From Alteribacter keqinensis (GTDB taxonomy: Bacteria > Bacillota > Bacilli > Bacillales > Salisediminibacteriaceae), in assembly GCF_003710255.1 (NCBI RefSeq), contig NZ_RHIB01000002.1, positions 62,001-126,000 on the forward strand: a DNA stretch of 64,000 nucleotides, given 5' to 3'. Shown here piece by piece: positions 43,357-52,185 of this stretch. The position numbers and the translations under genes are program-made. Within the stretch, counting starts at the first letter, position 1. Each line of letters opens with the position of its first letter. The notes under the pieces are model-generated. The model saw only the letters and a program-made list of their open reading frames with translations. It did no database searches and was not told the origin of the DNA.

Positions 43357-43582
43357 TTTTTGACAGAATAATTACGATATTTGACTGAATTATCGTCATT
43401 TTCGATAGAATAAATGCCATTATCGACAGAATTCAGAGGATTTTCGAAAGAATTACGTCCTGATCCTGGGCTTTTTCTCTTTTTGACAGGAATAATTTGG
43501 ACTTCAACAGAATTATCGCCTTTTTCAATAGAATCAATGCCATTTCCGGTAGAATTCAGAGGATTTCCGCAAGAATCGCATC
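43357..43582. repeat. 21-nt periodic array in two blocks
   Basis: AGAAT (or TGAAT) recurs exactly every 21 nt at 43365, 43386, 43407, 43428 and 43449. It recurs again at 43509, 43530, 43551 and 43572. Unit consensus is about TTTCGACAGAATTATCGCCAT. The second block (from 43480) repeats the unit order of the first (AATGCCAT, then AGAATTCAGAGGAT). An in-frame stop in some units argues against coding. It lies between the hairpin element and ssrA. Confidence 0.85.
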
Positions 43583-43688
43583 ACTAACAGGATCCATCGT
43601 AATAAAGTAATCATCCCGTCTTCTGATTTCAGAGAGGTTTTGGAACCACAAAAAAGCGCACCGGTCCGATGCGCTTTACTGATATGTA

Positions 43689-44051
43689 TGGTGGAGACGG
43701 TGGGAATCGAACCCACGTCCAGAGATAACGACACCTAAGCGTCTACGAGTGTAGTCAGTTTATTGGGATTTCGCCATCACTTCAGCCAGCTGACAGGCTT
43801 CCATGTGGCTATCCTGGTTGATCTCTTCCTGTTATCCTCAGGCGGTGGACTTCAGGCGTATCCCACTATAAGTGAGTCCCTGGTCCTTCACATGGGCGAT
43901 GAAGGGAGGAACCGCAAAGCAACTGTTACGCTGCTAGTGCGAAGTTGTTTTCTTCTTTGCCAACTATAGGCGATGAGCGTTTTATACGAGGACACTCAGC
44001 TCGACTCGCAACTTAAGCTCGACCTACCCCTGTCGAATCCAGAACGTCCCC
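43689..44051 (-). ncRNA. ssrA: tmRNA (SsrA)
   Basis: A 363-nt tmRNA, 5' GGGGACGUUCUGGAUUCGACAGGGG and 3' GGGUUCGAUUCCCACCGUCUCCACCA with an encoded CCA. The tag frame at 43926-43961 reads GGC AAA GAA GAA AAC AAC TTC GCA CTA GCA GCG TAA. The tag is (A)GKEENNFALAA, ending in the ALAA degron for ClpXP. It rescues stalled ribosomes with SmpB, whose gene lies upstream as in other Bacilli. Confidence 0.97.
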
Positions 44052-44148
44052 ATGATAAATGGGAAAGCTGGAGAACATGAATAGATGCTATTCTGTTTTC
44101 AAAAGTCGTCTCACGGAGAAACCACCATCTCTCCTGACGACACTTCTA

Positions 44149-44176
44149 ATTATAGCATATAGAGATTGACAGTCAA
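44149..44176 (-). promoter_or_regulatory. Sigma-A promoter of ssrA
   Basis: TTGACT, 16 nt, TATAAT on the minus strand. Transcription would start near 44141, about 90 nt before the mature 5' end, so the precursor must be processed. Confidence 0.8.
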
Positions 44177-44211
44177 ATGGTAAACCCATCCCCCGTTGGA
44201 AAAGACGTGTA

Positions 44212-44676
44212 CTACCGGCCGGTCTGATGATCTTTAAAGGCACGTTCGATATCACGCTTCGCTGCCTTCTTCTTAAGGTCTTCCCGCTTGTCGTATTTCT
44301 TTTTCCCTTTTCCGAGGCCGATTAAAACCTTTGCAAAGCCGTTTTTCAAATAAACCTTCAGAGGAACAAGAGTGTAGCCTTTCTCCCTAGAAAGTCCGAT
44401 AAGCTGATTTATCTGCTTTCGGTGAAGAAGCAGCTTTCTCGTTCTCACAGGATCGTGGTTGTAACGGTTTCCCTGCTCGTACGGGCTGATATGCACGTTA
44501 TGAATCCATGCTTCCCCGTTACTCACCCGCGCGAAAGAATCCTTCAGGTTGATTCTGCCTCCGCGGATCGACTTTATTTCCGTTCCGGTCAGGACAATGC
44601 CTGCTTCGTATGTTTCTTCTATATGATAATCGTGACGTGCTTTTTTATTCTGAGCTACGAGTTTTCCGTCTGCCAT
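44212..44676 (-). CDS. smpB: SsrA-binding protein
   Basis: The 154-residue partner of tmRNA in ribosome rescue. The OB-fold core shows [23 protein letters not shown] and [15 protein letters not shown], and the basic C-terminal tail [17 protein letters not shown] mimics mRNA in the decoding site. The gene is full-length and lies 160 nt upstream of ssrA. ATG 44676 has AAAGGATGC upstream. The copper-binding protein gene separates it from rnr, a local insertion into the common rnr-smpB pair. Confidence 0.95.
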   Translation of the reverse strand: MADGKLVAQNKKARHDYHIEETYEAGIVLTGTEIKSIRGGRINLKDSFARVSNGEAWIHNVHISPYEQGNRYNHDPVRTRKLLLHRKQINQLIGLSREKGYTLVPLKVYLKNGFAKVLIGLGKGKKKYDKREDLKKKAAKRDIERAFKDHQTGR

Positions 44677-44885
44677 CGTATTGCATCCTTTCAGCTTGCT
44701 TCGATTCCTTTATCATACCAAATAGTATGGCTTATTTTCAATAACAATGAAGAGGGCGGCTCTCATGTGAGTCCCCCTCTTTCTTGTCAGCTAAAAACCA
44801 GGTGCCTTCTTTTTAGTTGCTAATTGTTTGGGTCTGTTAAAGCTGGATGTTGAGTTGCCTTCATTCGTGGATCTAAAAAACTGCC

Positions 44886-45221
44886 TCATGATCCGTACGC
44901 ACCGCAGAGCTCACTTACCGTATGGCAGGCTTCTGCACACATCTGGCAGTGATCGTGTTTATGTTTGCCACACTCATTTGCGCAGTCTGCAGCTACCTCT
45001 GCACATAATCGGATAATGTCTTTCATATGGGGAGCGTTGGTCGCTATCGCTTTTAATGTTAATTCACACACATCCGCGCACTCACGGTCCGTGCGGATAC
45101 ACTCTCTCATGTGGGAAACATCTTCTTCAGACAGGCACGCTTCATAACACTGATTACATGCTCTGAAGCAATCTTCAACTGCAGCGTAAATCTCTTCTAA
45201 ATGGCCGTTCATATGGTTCAT
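44886..45221 (-). CDS. Four-helix bundle copper-binding protein
   Basis: A 111-residue Cys-rich protein with repeated CxxC/CxxxC helices (CFRACNQCYEAC, CIRTDRECADVCELT, CGKHKHDHCQMCAEACHTV). This matches the DUF326/Csp-like copper-storage family. I chose ATG 45221 with AGAGGGATAAGG directly upstream; the longer frame from 45296 adds a basic N-terminus without a ribosome site. No signal peptide, so it is cytosolic. It sits between rnr and smpB. Confidence 0.85.
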   Translation of the reverse strand: MNHMNGHLEEIYAAVEDCFRACNQCYEACLSEEDVSHMRECIRTDRECADVCELTLKAIATNAPHMKDIIRLCAEVAADCANECGKHKHDHCQMCAEACHTVSELCGAYGS

Positions 45222-45309
45222 CCTTATCCCTCTCTCTACTGTATTTTTCACCATTCTTTTCCCATCTGAAAAAGAAACTAACCGTTTTTTATCCACATGT
45301 AGATAAAAA

Positions 45310-45339
45310 ATCCGGATCCCTGGAAAAGGACCCGGATAT
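45310..45339 (-). terminator. Rho-independent terminator after rnr
   Basis: ATCCGGaTCC/GGAcCCGGAT is followed on the minus strand by TTTTTTATC. A second, weaker stem (CACTG..CAGTG, 45353-45389) lies just before it. Confidence 0.75.
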
Positions 45340-45398
45340 TCAGCGAAGTCACTGAAAAAGTTCGATCTTTACCTTTTTCCAGTGCTTTCACATTCAGA

Positions 45399-47720
45399 CT
45401 AGCGTTTTTTCTTCTTTTTCTTCCCTTTTGGCGCACGCTCGTAGAAAGGCTTATCTTTTTTCCCGCCGTCTTTTTTCTTCTTGCCCCCGCGGTCTCCGAG
45501 CTTTAAGCCGCCTTTATCCCCGTCTTTTTTACGAGGAGAGCGTTTGCCCCCTTCGATGACTTTCGGACGGTCCTGCTTCTTCGTTTTCCGCTCTTTCATA
45601 CCGACGATTTCAAAATCGATAATCCGTTCATCCACGTTTACGTTAATAACCCGGACATCAATGGCATCACCGATACGGAAGACCTTCGCTGTTCTTTCAC
45701 CGATCATGGCATATTGCTTTTCATCGTAATGATAGTAGTCATCGGTAAGATAACTTACATGAACAAGGCCTTCAATCGTGTTCGGCAGTTCGACGAAAAG
45801 GCCGAATCCGGTGACACCGCTGATAATCCCTTCGTACTCTTCACCGATTTTATCTTCCATATACTGCACTTTCTTAAGCTCATCCGTTTCCCTCGACGCA
45901 TCTTCTGCCTGACGCTCACGTTCAGATGAGTGCTGTGTAAGAGCCGGGAGCTTTTCTTCCCAGTAGGCCTGTGTTTTTTCATCTGTCTTTTTCTCGATCA
46001 GATACGTACGGATCAAACGGTGAACAATTAAGTCAGGGTAACGCCGGATCGGAGACGTAAAGTGCGTGTAGAAGTCTGCCGAAAGTCCGAAGTGACCGAC
46101 GTTATCCGGATCATATTTAGCCTGGCGCATGGAACGGAGCATGACCGTACTGATGACGGCTTCCTCCGGTTCCCCTTTCGCTGCATCAAGAATTTCCTGC
46201 ATGGCCCGGGGATGAACCGTATTGGCACTTCCTTTCACTACATAACCGAAGTTTGTAATGAACTCCAGGAAATGATTGAGCTTTTCTTCATCCGGATCTT
46301 CGTGAATCCGGTAAACAAACGGCAGCTTCATCCAGTGGAAATGCTCGGCAATCGTTTCGTTCGCACAGAGCATAAACTCTTCAATGAGCTTCTCCGCTAC
46401 AGAACGGTCCCGAAGCTCTACATCCGTCGGCTTTCCTTCTTCATCCACAATGACTTTTGCTTCTTTAAAGTCAAAGTCTATCGCACCGCGGTCAAAACGC
46501 TTTTTACGTAAAATAGCAGCGAGCTCTTCCATTCGTTTAAAGAACGGTACCAGGTCTTCATAGCGCTTCGTTACTTCTTCATCTTCTTCCTGAAGAATTT
46601 TGCGCACATCTGTGTATGTCATCCGCTCCGTTGTTTTAATAACCGCTTCAAAAATCTCATGGTTAACCACTTCACCCTGTGGACTGATCTCCATTTCGCA
46701 GCTGAGAGTCAGCCGGTCCACCTGCGGATTCAACGAGCAGATTCCGTTGGATAAGCGGTGTGGAATCATGGGGATAACTCGGTCAACGAGGTAGCAGCTT
46801 GTTGCCCGCTCATACGCTTCCTGGTCAATTGGAGAACCTTCTTTTACGTAATGGGAAACATCGGCTATGTATACGCCGAGAAGGTAGTTACCGTTATCGA
46901 GCTTCTCTGCACGGACAGCATCATCAAGATCCTTTGCATCCGCGCCGTCAATTGTCACAATCGTTTCGTTACGTAAATCCCGGCGATGCTTGATCTCATC
47001 CGGACTGATTTCATCAGGCACATTATTTGCGTGATCCAAGGCTTCCTGGGGAAATTCCCCGGGCAGTCCGTGCTTGTGGATAATTGACAGGATATCCACA
47101 CCTGGATCGTTCTTGTGACCAAGAATCTCAACCACATGACCCTCTGCACTCATCCGTCCTTCAGGGTACTTTGTGATCTGTACAACCACTTTATGCCCGT
47201 CAACGGCCCCGCCTTCTTTTTTCTTCGGAATAAAAATATCGTTTGGAATCCGCTTGTCATCGGCAACGACGAATCCGTAATACTTATCATCCACATAAGT
47301 ACCGACGACTTCTTTAACCCCGCGCTCAAGAATACGGATGATCGTCCCTTCAGGCTTGGATCCGCTTGAGTTGGTATGACGCCTTACAAGTACCGTATCC
47401 TTGTTCATGGCACTGTTCATTTCAGAGCCTGAAATATAAATATCATCAAAGCCTTCCTCGGTACGAACGAAGGCAAAACCTTTCGGGTGCATAATCACAG
47501 TCCCTCGAATGAGGTTCATTTTATCCGGCAGTCCATAGCGGTTGCTTCGTGTACGGACAAGCTTCCCCTCTTCCTCCAGTTCGTTAAGCAGTTTTACAAA
47601 CGCTTTGAACTGGCTGGAATCGGTGACGCCGAGGGCCTCTTCCAGGTCCTTTACCGATAGCGGCTTGTCCGCTTCTTCTTTCATATAATTGAGTACGTAC
47701 TCTTTTGTTAACTCTGTCAT
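45399..47720 (-). CDS. rnr: Ribonuclease R
   Basis: A 773-residue 3'-5' exoribonuclease of structured RNA, a helper in tmRNA-linked decay. Winged helix (about 1-65), cold-shock domains, the RNB catalytic domain with [14 protein letters not shown] near 255 (metal-binding Asp cluster), S1 domain near 640 ([30 protein letters not shown]) and a Lys-rich tail (GKKKKKKR). It lies with est in one unit, as in secG-est-rnr-smpB. Confidence 0.96.
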   Translation of the reverse strand: MTELTKEYVLNYMKEEADKPLSVKDLEEALGVTDSSQFKAFVKLLNELEEEGKLVRTRSNRYGLPDKMNLIRGTVIMHPKGFAFVRTEEGFDDIYISGSEMNSAMNKDTVLVRRHTNSSGSKPEGTIIRILERGVKEVVGTYVDDKYYGFVVADDKRIPNDIFIPKKKEGGAVDGHKVVVQITKYPEGRMSAEGHVVEILGHKNDPGVDILSIIHKHGLPGEFPQEALDHANNVPDEISPDEIKHRRDLRNETIVTIDGADAKDLDDAVRAEKLDNGNYLLGVYIADVSHYVKEGSPIDQEAYERATSCYLVDRVIPMIPHRLSNGICSLNPQVDRLTLSCEMEISPQGEVVNHEIFEAVIKTTERMTYTDVRKILQEEDEEVTKRYEDLVPFFKRMEELAAILRKKRFDRGAIDFDFKEAKVIVDEEGKPTDVELRDRSVAEKLIEEFMLCANETIAEHFHWMKLPFVYRIHEDPDEEKLNHFLEFITNFGYVVKGSANTVHPRAMQEILDAAKGEPEEAVISTVMLRSMRQAKYDPDNVGHFGLSADFYTHFTSPIRRYPDLIVHRLIRTYLIEKKTDEKTQAYWEEKLPALTQHSSERERQAEDASRETDELKKVQYMEDKIGEEYEGIISGVTGFGLFVELPNTIEGLVHVSYLTDDYYHYDEKQYAMIGERTAKVFRIGDAIDVRVINVNVDERIIDFEIVGMKERKTKKQDRPKVIEGGKRSPRKKDGDKGGLKLGDRGGKKKKDGGKKDKPFYERAPKGKKKKKKR

Positions 47721-47759
47721 TTTGACTGCTCCTTTCCCTCGGACCGCATTTGCACCGGT

Positions 47760-48509
47760 CTATTCATTCCAGTCCAGTTTCTCAAGGAACTGATAGACAT
47801 CTTCGTGCAGCTGGTCCTTTTCTTTGTCCAGTGTAATGATGTGACCGGATTCTTCGTACCACTTCAAGTCTTTTACTTCCGATTCAACTTCATTATATAT
47901 AATGTTCGCACTGTCCGTATCGATCATATTATCGTGACGGGCCTGTACAACAAAAACCGGAGAATAAATCATGTCCACATTGTCCCGGACTTCCTGATTC
48001 AATTCCTGCAGTGCCTTTAATGTATTCATCGGCGTTTTCTCAAATGCCTTCATCTCTTCTTCAATTTGTTCATTCGATTTTTTTTCATAGCGTTTATACT
48101 TCCGGGCATACTCAAGTACACCTTGGTACATCGTTTCTTCACTTTTTATGTACATCGGTGCACACATCGGTACAATTCCCTTTACTGGTAGTGTGTACCC
48201 AAGCTTAAGGGAAAATACACCACCAAGTGAAAGACCGGCAACGGCAATTTCCTCGTGTCCCATCTCCTTCAAGTGGTTATATCCTTCCTGAACGTCTTTC
48301 CACCAGTCCTCAGGGCCAGTATGAACCAGTTCTTCCGGTGGAACGCCGTGCCCTTTATACTGGGGTGCGTGGGAAGTGTAGCCGCGCTTTTGTAAATAAC
48401 GGCCGAGCATGCGGACGTCAGCGGAATTCCCTGTGAATCCGTGCAGTAAAAGAACAGCACGCTTTCCCCCTTCAAATGTAAATGGCTTAGGCTGTGATAC
48501 TTTAATCAT
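47760..48509 (-). CDS. est: Carboxylesterase (YvaK/Est-like)
   Basis: A 249-residue alpha/beta hydrolase. LLLHGFTGN (oxyanion loop) near 19, nucleophile elbow GLSLGG, and a C-terminal Asp/His ([23 protein letters not shown]). It resembles the thermophilic esterase Est30 and B. subtilis YvaK. I chose ATG 48509 after GAAGGAGAGAGAAAC. It acts on short acyl esters; the natural substrate is unknown. It lies 39 nt before rnr. Confidence 0.9.
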   Translation of the reverse strand: MIKVSQPKPFTFEGGKRAVLLLHGFTGNSADVRMLGRYLQKRGYTSHAPQYKGHGVPPEELVHTGPEDWWKDVQEGYNHLKEMGHEEIAVAGLSLGGVFSLKLGYTLPVKGIVPMCAPMYIKSEETMYQGVLEYARKYKRYEKKSNEQIEEEMKAFEKTPMNTLKALQELNQEVRDNVDMIYSPVFVVQARHDNMIDTDSANIIYNEVESEVKDLKWYEESGHIITLDKEKDQLHEDVYQFLEKLDWNE

Positions 48510-48596
48510 GTTTCTCTCTCCTTCGTTCTCCTGGTGTTTTTGTTCGTTCAAATTAAAGAAAGCATGTCCGCGTAGCAACGACGGCATGCTCGTTTT

Positions 48597-49322
48597 TTAT
48601 CCGAGATCTTCATGCTCCAAAGACGGCGTGTCTTCTTCAGTCAAAAACGCATCAATCGTCTGCAGAAATTCCTCTTTCTCTTTACCAAACCAGATGTAAT
48701 GCTTTGCATTCTGAATATAGTATACCCTTTTATCGTCAGATTGAATGTGTTCGTAAATATATTCTGCACTTTTTTTCGGCGGAACAATACCGTCGCTCTC
48801 ACCCTGGATGATCAGTGTGGGAACCGTAATGTCCTTAAGTAAAGGACGTGCAGACTTAACCACTTTCGTAAACTCATAAGCAGCCATAATTGGTGTTTCT
48901 TTGATTTTCTTTTTATAAAACTGGTACAGTTCTTCATCGAATAAAGGCTTCTGGAATCCTTCCACCATCCATGCCCGTACATCCTGGACAAGCTGTTTTG
49001 GGTTCAGGTAGTAGGCTGCGGAACTGATAAGAACGAGCCGGTCTACGGGGTATTTTGCCGCAAGGAAGCTTGCAAGCATTCCTCCCATGGAAAAACCGAT
49101 CACATACACTTTTTCACACCGTTCCAGCAACTCCTCAATTGAAACCATTGCCGCATAAAGCCAGTGTTTATAAGTGACTTCCCTCATCCCTTCTTTTGAT
49201 CCGTGTCCCGGAAGATTGGGTGTATAAACAAGCCAGCCTTCTTTACTCTGAAGGTGGCTGGATATTGCCTCAATTTCCTTTGGTGTTCCACTAAAGCCGT
49301 GCAGGCACAGTACTCCAATCAT
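48597..49322 (-). CDS. Alpha/beta hydrolase, second esterase
   Basis: A 241-residue protein with LCLHGFSG at the start, elbow GFSMGG and Asp/His near the end (GESDGIVPPKK, NAKHYIWF). It is similar in length and layout to the neighbouring est and probably arose by duplication. I chose ATG 49322 because family members start MIGxLCxHGF. The upstream ATGs have weaker support. It runs in the same direction as est, 87 nt away. Confidence 0.83.
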   Translation of the reverse strand: MIGVLCLHGFSGTPKEIEAISSHLQSKEGWLVYTPNLPGHGSKEGMREVTYKHWLYAAMVSIEELLERCEKVYVIGFSMGGMLASFLAAKYPVDRLVLISSAAYYLNPKQLVQDVRAWMVEGFQKPLFDEELYQFYKKKIKETPIMAAYEFTKVVKSARPLLKDITVPTLIIQGESDGIVPPKKSAEYIYEHIQSDDKRVYYIQNAKHYIWFGKEKEEFLQTIDAFLTEEDTPSLEHEDLG

Positions 49323-49448
49323 GATGTTCACATCCATTTTCATTGAGTCATTAATATCATACGGGAAAACCCGCCTCATTGTCACGTCGTGGGCTTAAAC
49401 CAGCTTCTCTCTTAAGCCAATACCCGTTTTTATCATGAACCTAACAAA

Positions 49449-49495
49449 AAGAAGGTATTCCAAAAGAGGAGATTCATCTTTTGAAATACCTTCTT
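49449..49495 (-). terminator. Rho-independent terminator after glpQ
   Basis: A long interrupted stem, AAGAAGGTATTcCAAAAGA/TCTTTTGaAATACCTTCTT, is followed on the minus strand by TTTTTGTTAG. Confidence 0.88.
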
Positions 49496-49560
49496 AAGCA
49501 TTGTGCGCATACGCTCTTTTTTTCTTCACGGAGAGAACAAGCTATCTGGAAGAAATCATT

Positions 49561-50421
49561 CTATCGGCCTGTTTGTCTTTCTTTTAATACATTCCACAGT
49601 ACATCAGGATAATCTGTAAATAAACCAGTTACTCCCCAATCCAAAAGCTCGTGCATAACTTCCGGGTTATTAACAGTGTAAGGATGAATGTCCAGGTCAT
49701 ATTGCAAAACCCTTGCTACATCTTCTTCTGAGATGCGTGTATGGTTTGGCCCGACCCCGATGGCATAAGTTGAGATTTCTTCAAGCTGTTCATCTGTAAT
49801 GTTATCTGAGTCAGCTGCTCTGATCAGCTGTACCAAAGGCCACGAGGGATCGAGTTCATGAATGATTTGAAGGCTCTCCTGACTGAAAGACTGCAATAAA
49901 ACACGATCGTGCTTTCCTGTCAGCCCGTATTTATTTAAAAGACGGAGAAGCTCTTCCTCCATTCCAGGATAAACTTCAGGGGATTTTGTTTCAATATAGT
50001 ACTTTGTACTTTTTCCAAACTCAATAAAGATTTCTTCTAACGTTGGTACAGTCAGCCCGACAAAATCTTCACTTGCCTTTTCAGGATTTCTTTCATTAAA
50101 CCATGACCCTGCATCAAGCTGTTTGATTTCATCAATAGTATGGTCTTTCACATGCCCCGATCCATCAGTTGTGCGATCAAGTGTCTCATCGTGCATGGCT
50201 ATTAATACACCGTCTTTTGTCATCTGCAGATCAATCTCGATGTAGTCACCCTTCATTTTTTCCCCAAGTTCATAAGATAGAATTGTATGTTCCGGAGCAT
50301 GTCCTGAAGCTCCCCGGTGGGCCACATTAAGGATTTTCTCTGAGAAGGCTGAGGCAGTAGCCTGTCCAACTACCGTACTGACGAAAAGGGTGATTAGAAT
50401 AATACTTAAAAACTTTTTCAT
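49561..50421 (-). CDS. glpQ: Secreted glycerophosphodiester phosphodiesterase
   Basis: A 286-residue GDPD-type enzyme with a signal peptide (cleavage likely after TASA, about residue 24). The catalytic start is VAHRGASGHAPEHT, with the metal ligands in EIDLQMTKDGVLIAMHDETLDRTT. It releases glycerol-3-phosphate from deacylated phospholipids or teichoic acid. ATG 50421 follows AGAGGAGATGG. It lies alone between a terminator and the repeat before the big catabolic operon. Confidence 0.92.
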   Translation of the reverse strand: MKKFLSIILITLFVSTVVGQATASAFSEKILNVAHRGASGHAPEHTILSYELGEKMKGDYIEIDLQMTKDGVLIAMHDETLDRTTDGSGHVKDHTIDEIKQLDAGSWFNERNPEKASEDFVGLTVPTLEEIFIEFGKSTKYYIETKSPEVYPGMEEELLRLLNKYGLTGKHDRVLLQSFSQESLQIIHELDPSWPLVQLIRAADSDNITDEQLEEISTYAIGVGPNHTRISEEDVARVLQYDLDIHPYTVNNPEVMHELLDWGVTGLFTDYPDVLWNVLKERQTGR

Positions 50422-50622
50422 TTTTCCATCTCCTCTGTTGATAGTAGTTTCCCTGAGACTTCATTCACCTCACTCAGTCTGACGTCATGTAAACGATACC
50501 TAAAATTATATTAATTTTCTGAATATTTTAAATAGATATGAATGAAAAAGGCTATTTCGCCCTACGAATTATTTTTCCTGAAGAGATATCTATGTCATGG
50601 GAACTGAACAAAAAGACACACA

Positions 50623-50856
50623 AGAGGCTGGGACATAAAGAAAGTGTTTAGCTGAGAATCCGGACCATGCACGAACGTAAACGCAGCGGATGAAATATAC
50701 GCAGACTCCGGCGGGATGAAAAGGAAAGGTGAGACCCCAGAGTGCGGGCTCACCAGCTTCCCACGGAAAGCGAAGTATATTTCAGGAGCGATGTATTTGC
50801 ACCGTACATTATTTGTTCGGATTCTCTTTGACTAAAACACTTCTGTCCCAGCTTCT
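50623..50856. repeat. Interspersed hairpin element, full copy B
   Basis: 234 bp, in opposite orientation to copy A. The ends AGAGGCTGGGACATAAAGAAAG and ACTTCTGTCCCAGCTTCT are inverted. Between them lies an extra block with CTCCGGCGGGATG, TGAGACCCCAGAGTGCGGGCTCA and CCCACGGAAAGCG, which copy A lacks. That inner block is a form of the CTTTCCGCGG module. It starts 18 nt past the glcF stop. The remainder of the 453-nt gap to glpQ shows nothing else. Confidence 0.9.
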
Positions 50857-50874
50857 CTACATATATACATATCC

Positions 50875-52185
50875 TTAAATGCTATTTTGAGCCGGTAATC
50901 TTTCAAATAAAAAATCTACAAGGTGAACAGCTCTAACCTTCTCTTCCAACCCTTCACGTTGAATACCCATCTTCATTTGCAATAGACAACCCGGGTTAGT
51001 TGTTATAATTGTTGCAGCATGTGTAGGTTTCACCTTTGCCATTTTAACATCGAGTATTTCCATTGCTTCTTTGTAATTAACAATATTATAAATTCCTGCA
51101 GAACCACAACATTTTTGTTCATCATCCATTTCTTTAAAAGTAACTCCCGGAGCTGATTTAGCTAAGAGCTTAGGAGCTTCTGTAACTTTTTGCACATGAG
51201 TCAGATGACATGAGGGTTGATAGGTAACCACTTCCTGTTTCTCAACAAGGGATGGTAACCCTCCTAATTCAAAAAGGACAGAACTAATGTCTTTAGATTT
51301 TCTTACAAAGGAAATCGCACGTTCTCGCCATTGCTCATCATTCTTGAGTAAATGGTCATATTCAACAAGTTGTGCTCCACAACCACCTGCATTATTGACT
51401 ACGTAATCAACATCATACTTCTCAAACTGCTCGATATTACGTTTTGCAAGTACTTTTGCTGAATCCCCTTCTCCTGAGTGCGCATGCAAAGCTCCACAAC
51501 ACGTTTGTTCGTCAGGTATATAAACGTCTGCTCCTGCATGATTTAACAAGGAAATGGTATTTTGGTTTGTAGAGTAGAATGTGCTGTCCATGATACATCC
51601 TTTAAAGAAAGCGACAGAAGCTTTAGCTTTTCCTACAGCAGGATAAAACCCCTTTCTGGAAGAACGTACTTTGGGCGAGACTTGATTTGGCAGTACCTGT
51701 TCAAATTTGGCAAGATTCAATGGAGCAAAGTTTGAGAGACCTGTTTTTCTTGCGAACTTCTGCAAACCTGTTTTTTGATATGCCCAAGTGAAATGTCCGA
51801 TCGTATCCATCCATTTCGAAGAAGGGAATACTCTGTTAAAAATAAAGTCCTGAACCTTCTTTTTTGGAAAAGGCAGGGTACTCTCCTCATTCAAAACCTC
51901 TTTAGCACCTTCAAGTATTTTTCCATATTGCGTATTCGTTGGACATGCTGTGACACAAGCTTGACAACCAAGACACTTTTCAATTGGATCCCGCAAATCA
52001 CTAAGATCCAATTTCCCTTCGGCAGCCATCTTCACTAAATTAATACGTCCCCGGGGGCTGTGTGTTTCTTTCCCCATGGTTTCATAGGTCGGACAAGCAG
52101 GCAGACAATATCCGCATTGAACACAATCAAAGGTGTAGCTGTATCCGATTTTTTCTTGAAGTTCTTTTAATGATTGCGTACTCAT
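50875..52185 (-). CDS. glcF: Glycolate oxidase-type Fe-S subunit
   Basis: A 436-residue protein with two N-terminal [4Fe-4S] motifs (CVQCGYCLPACPTY, CLGCQACVTACP). Two CCG domains follow (CCGALHAH near 225 and CCGSAGIYN near 360). It carries electrons from the FAD subunit GlcD to the chain. Its ATG overlaps the glcD stop by 4 nt. It is the last gene of the ten-gene operon, followed by repeat copy B. GlcD/GlcF pairs also oxidise D-lactate and other D-2-hydroxyacids, so glycolate is not certain. Confidence 0.88.
   Translation of the reverse strand: MSTQSLKELQEKIGYSYTFDCVQCGYCLPACPTYETMGKETHSPRGRINLVKMAAEGKLDLSDLRDPIEKCLGCQACVTACPTNTQYGKILEGAKEVLNEESTLPFPKKKVQDFIFNRVFPSSKWMDTIGHFTWAYQKTGLQKFARKTGLSNFAPLNLAKFEQVLPNQVSPKVRSSRKGFYPAVGKAKASVAFFKGCIMDSTFYSTNQNTISLLNHAGADVYIPDEQTCCGALHAHSGEGDSAKVLAKRNIEQFEKYDVDYVVNNAGGCGAQLVEYDHLLKNDEQWRERAISFVRKSKDISSVLFELGGLPSLVEKQEVVTYQPSCHLTHVQKVTEAPKLLAKSAPGVTFKEMDDEQKCCGSAGIYNIVNYKEAMEILDVKMAKVKPTHAATIITTNPGCLLQMKMGIQREGLEEKVRAVHLVDFLFERLPAQNSI

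Noticed and set aside
43357-43582. CRISPR-like array
   Set aside because: Units are contiguous 21-mers without unique spacers, and no cas gene is near.
43689-43780. tRNA gene suggested by the GGTTCGATTCCC arm
   Set aside because: The arm is the 3' end of tmRNA; the 5' part lies 300 nt away, as expected for SsrA.
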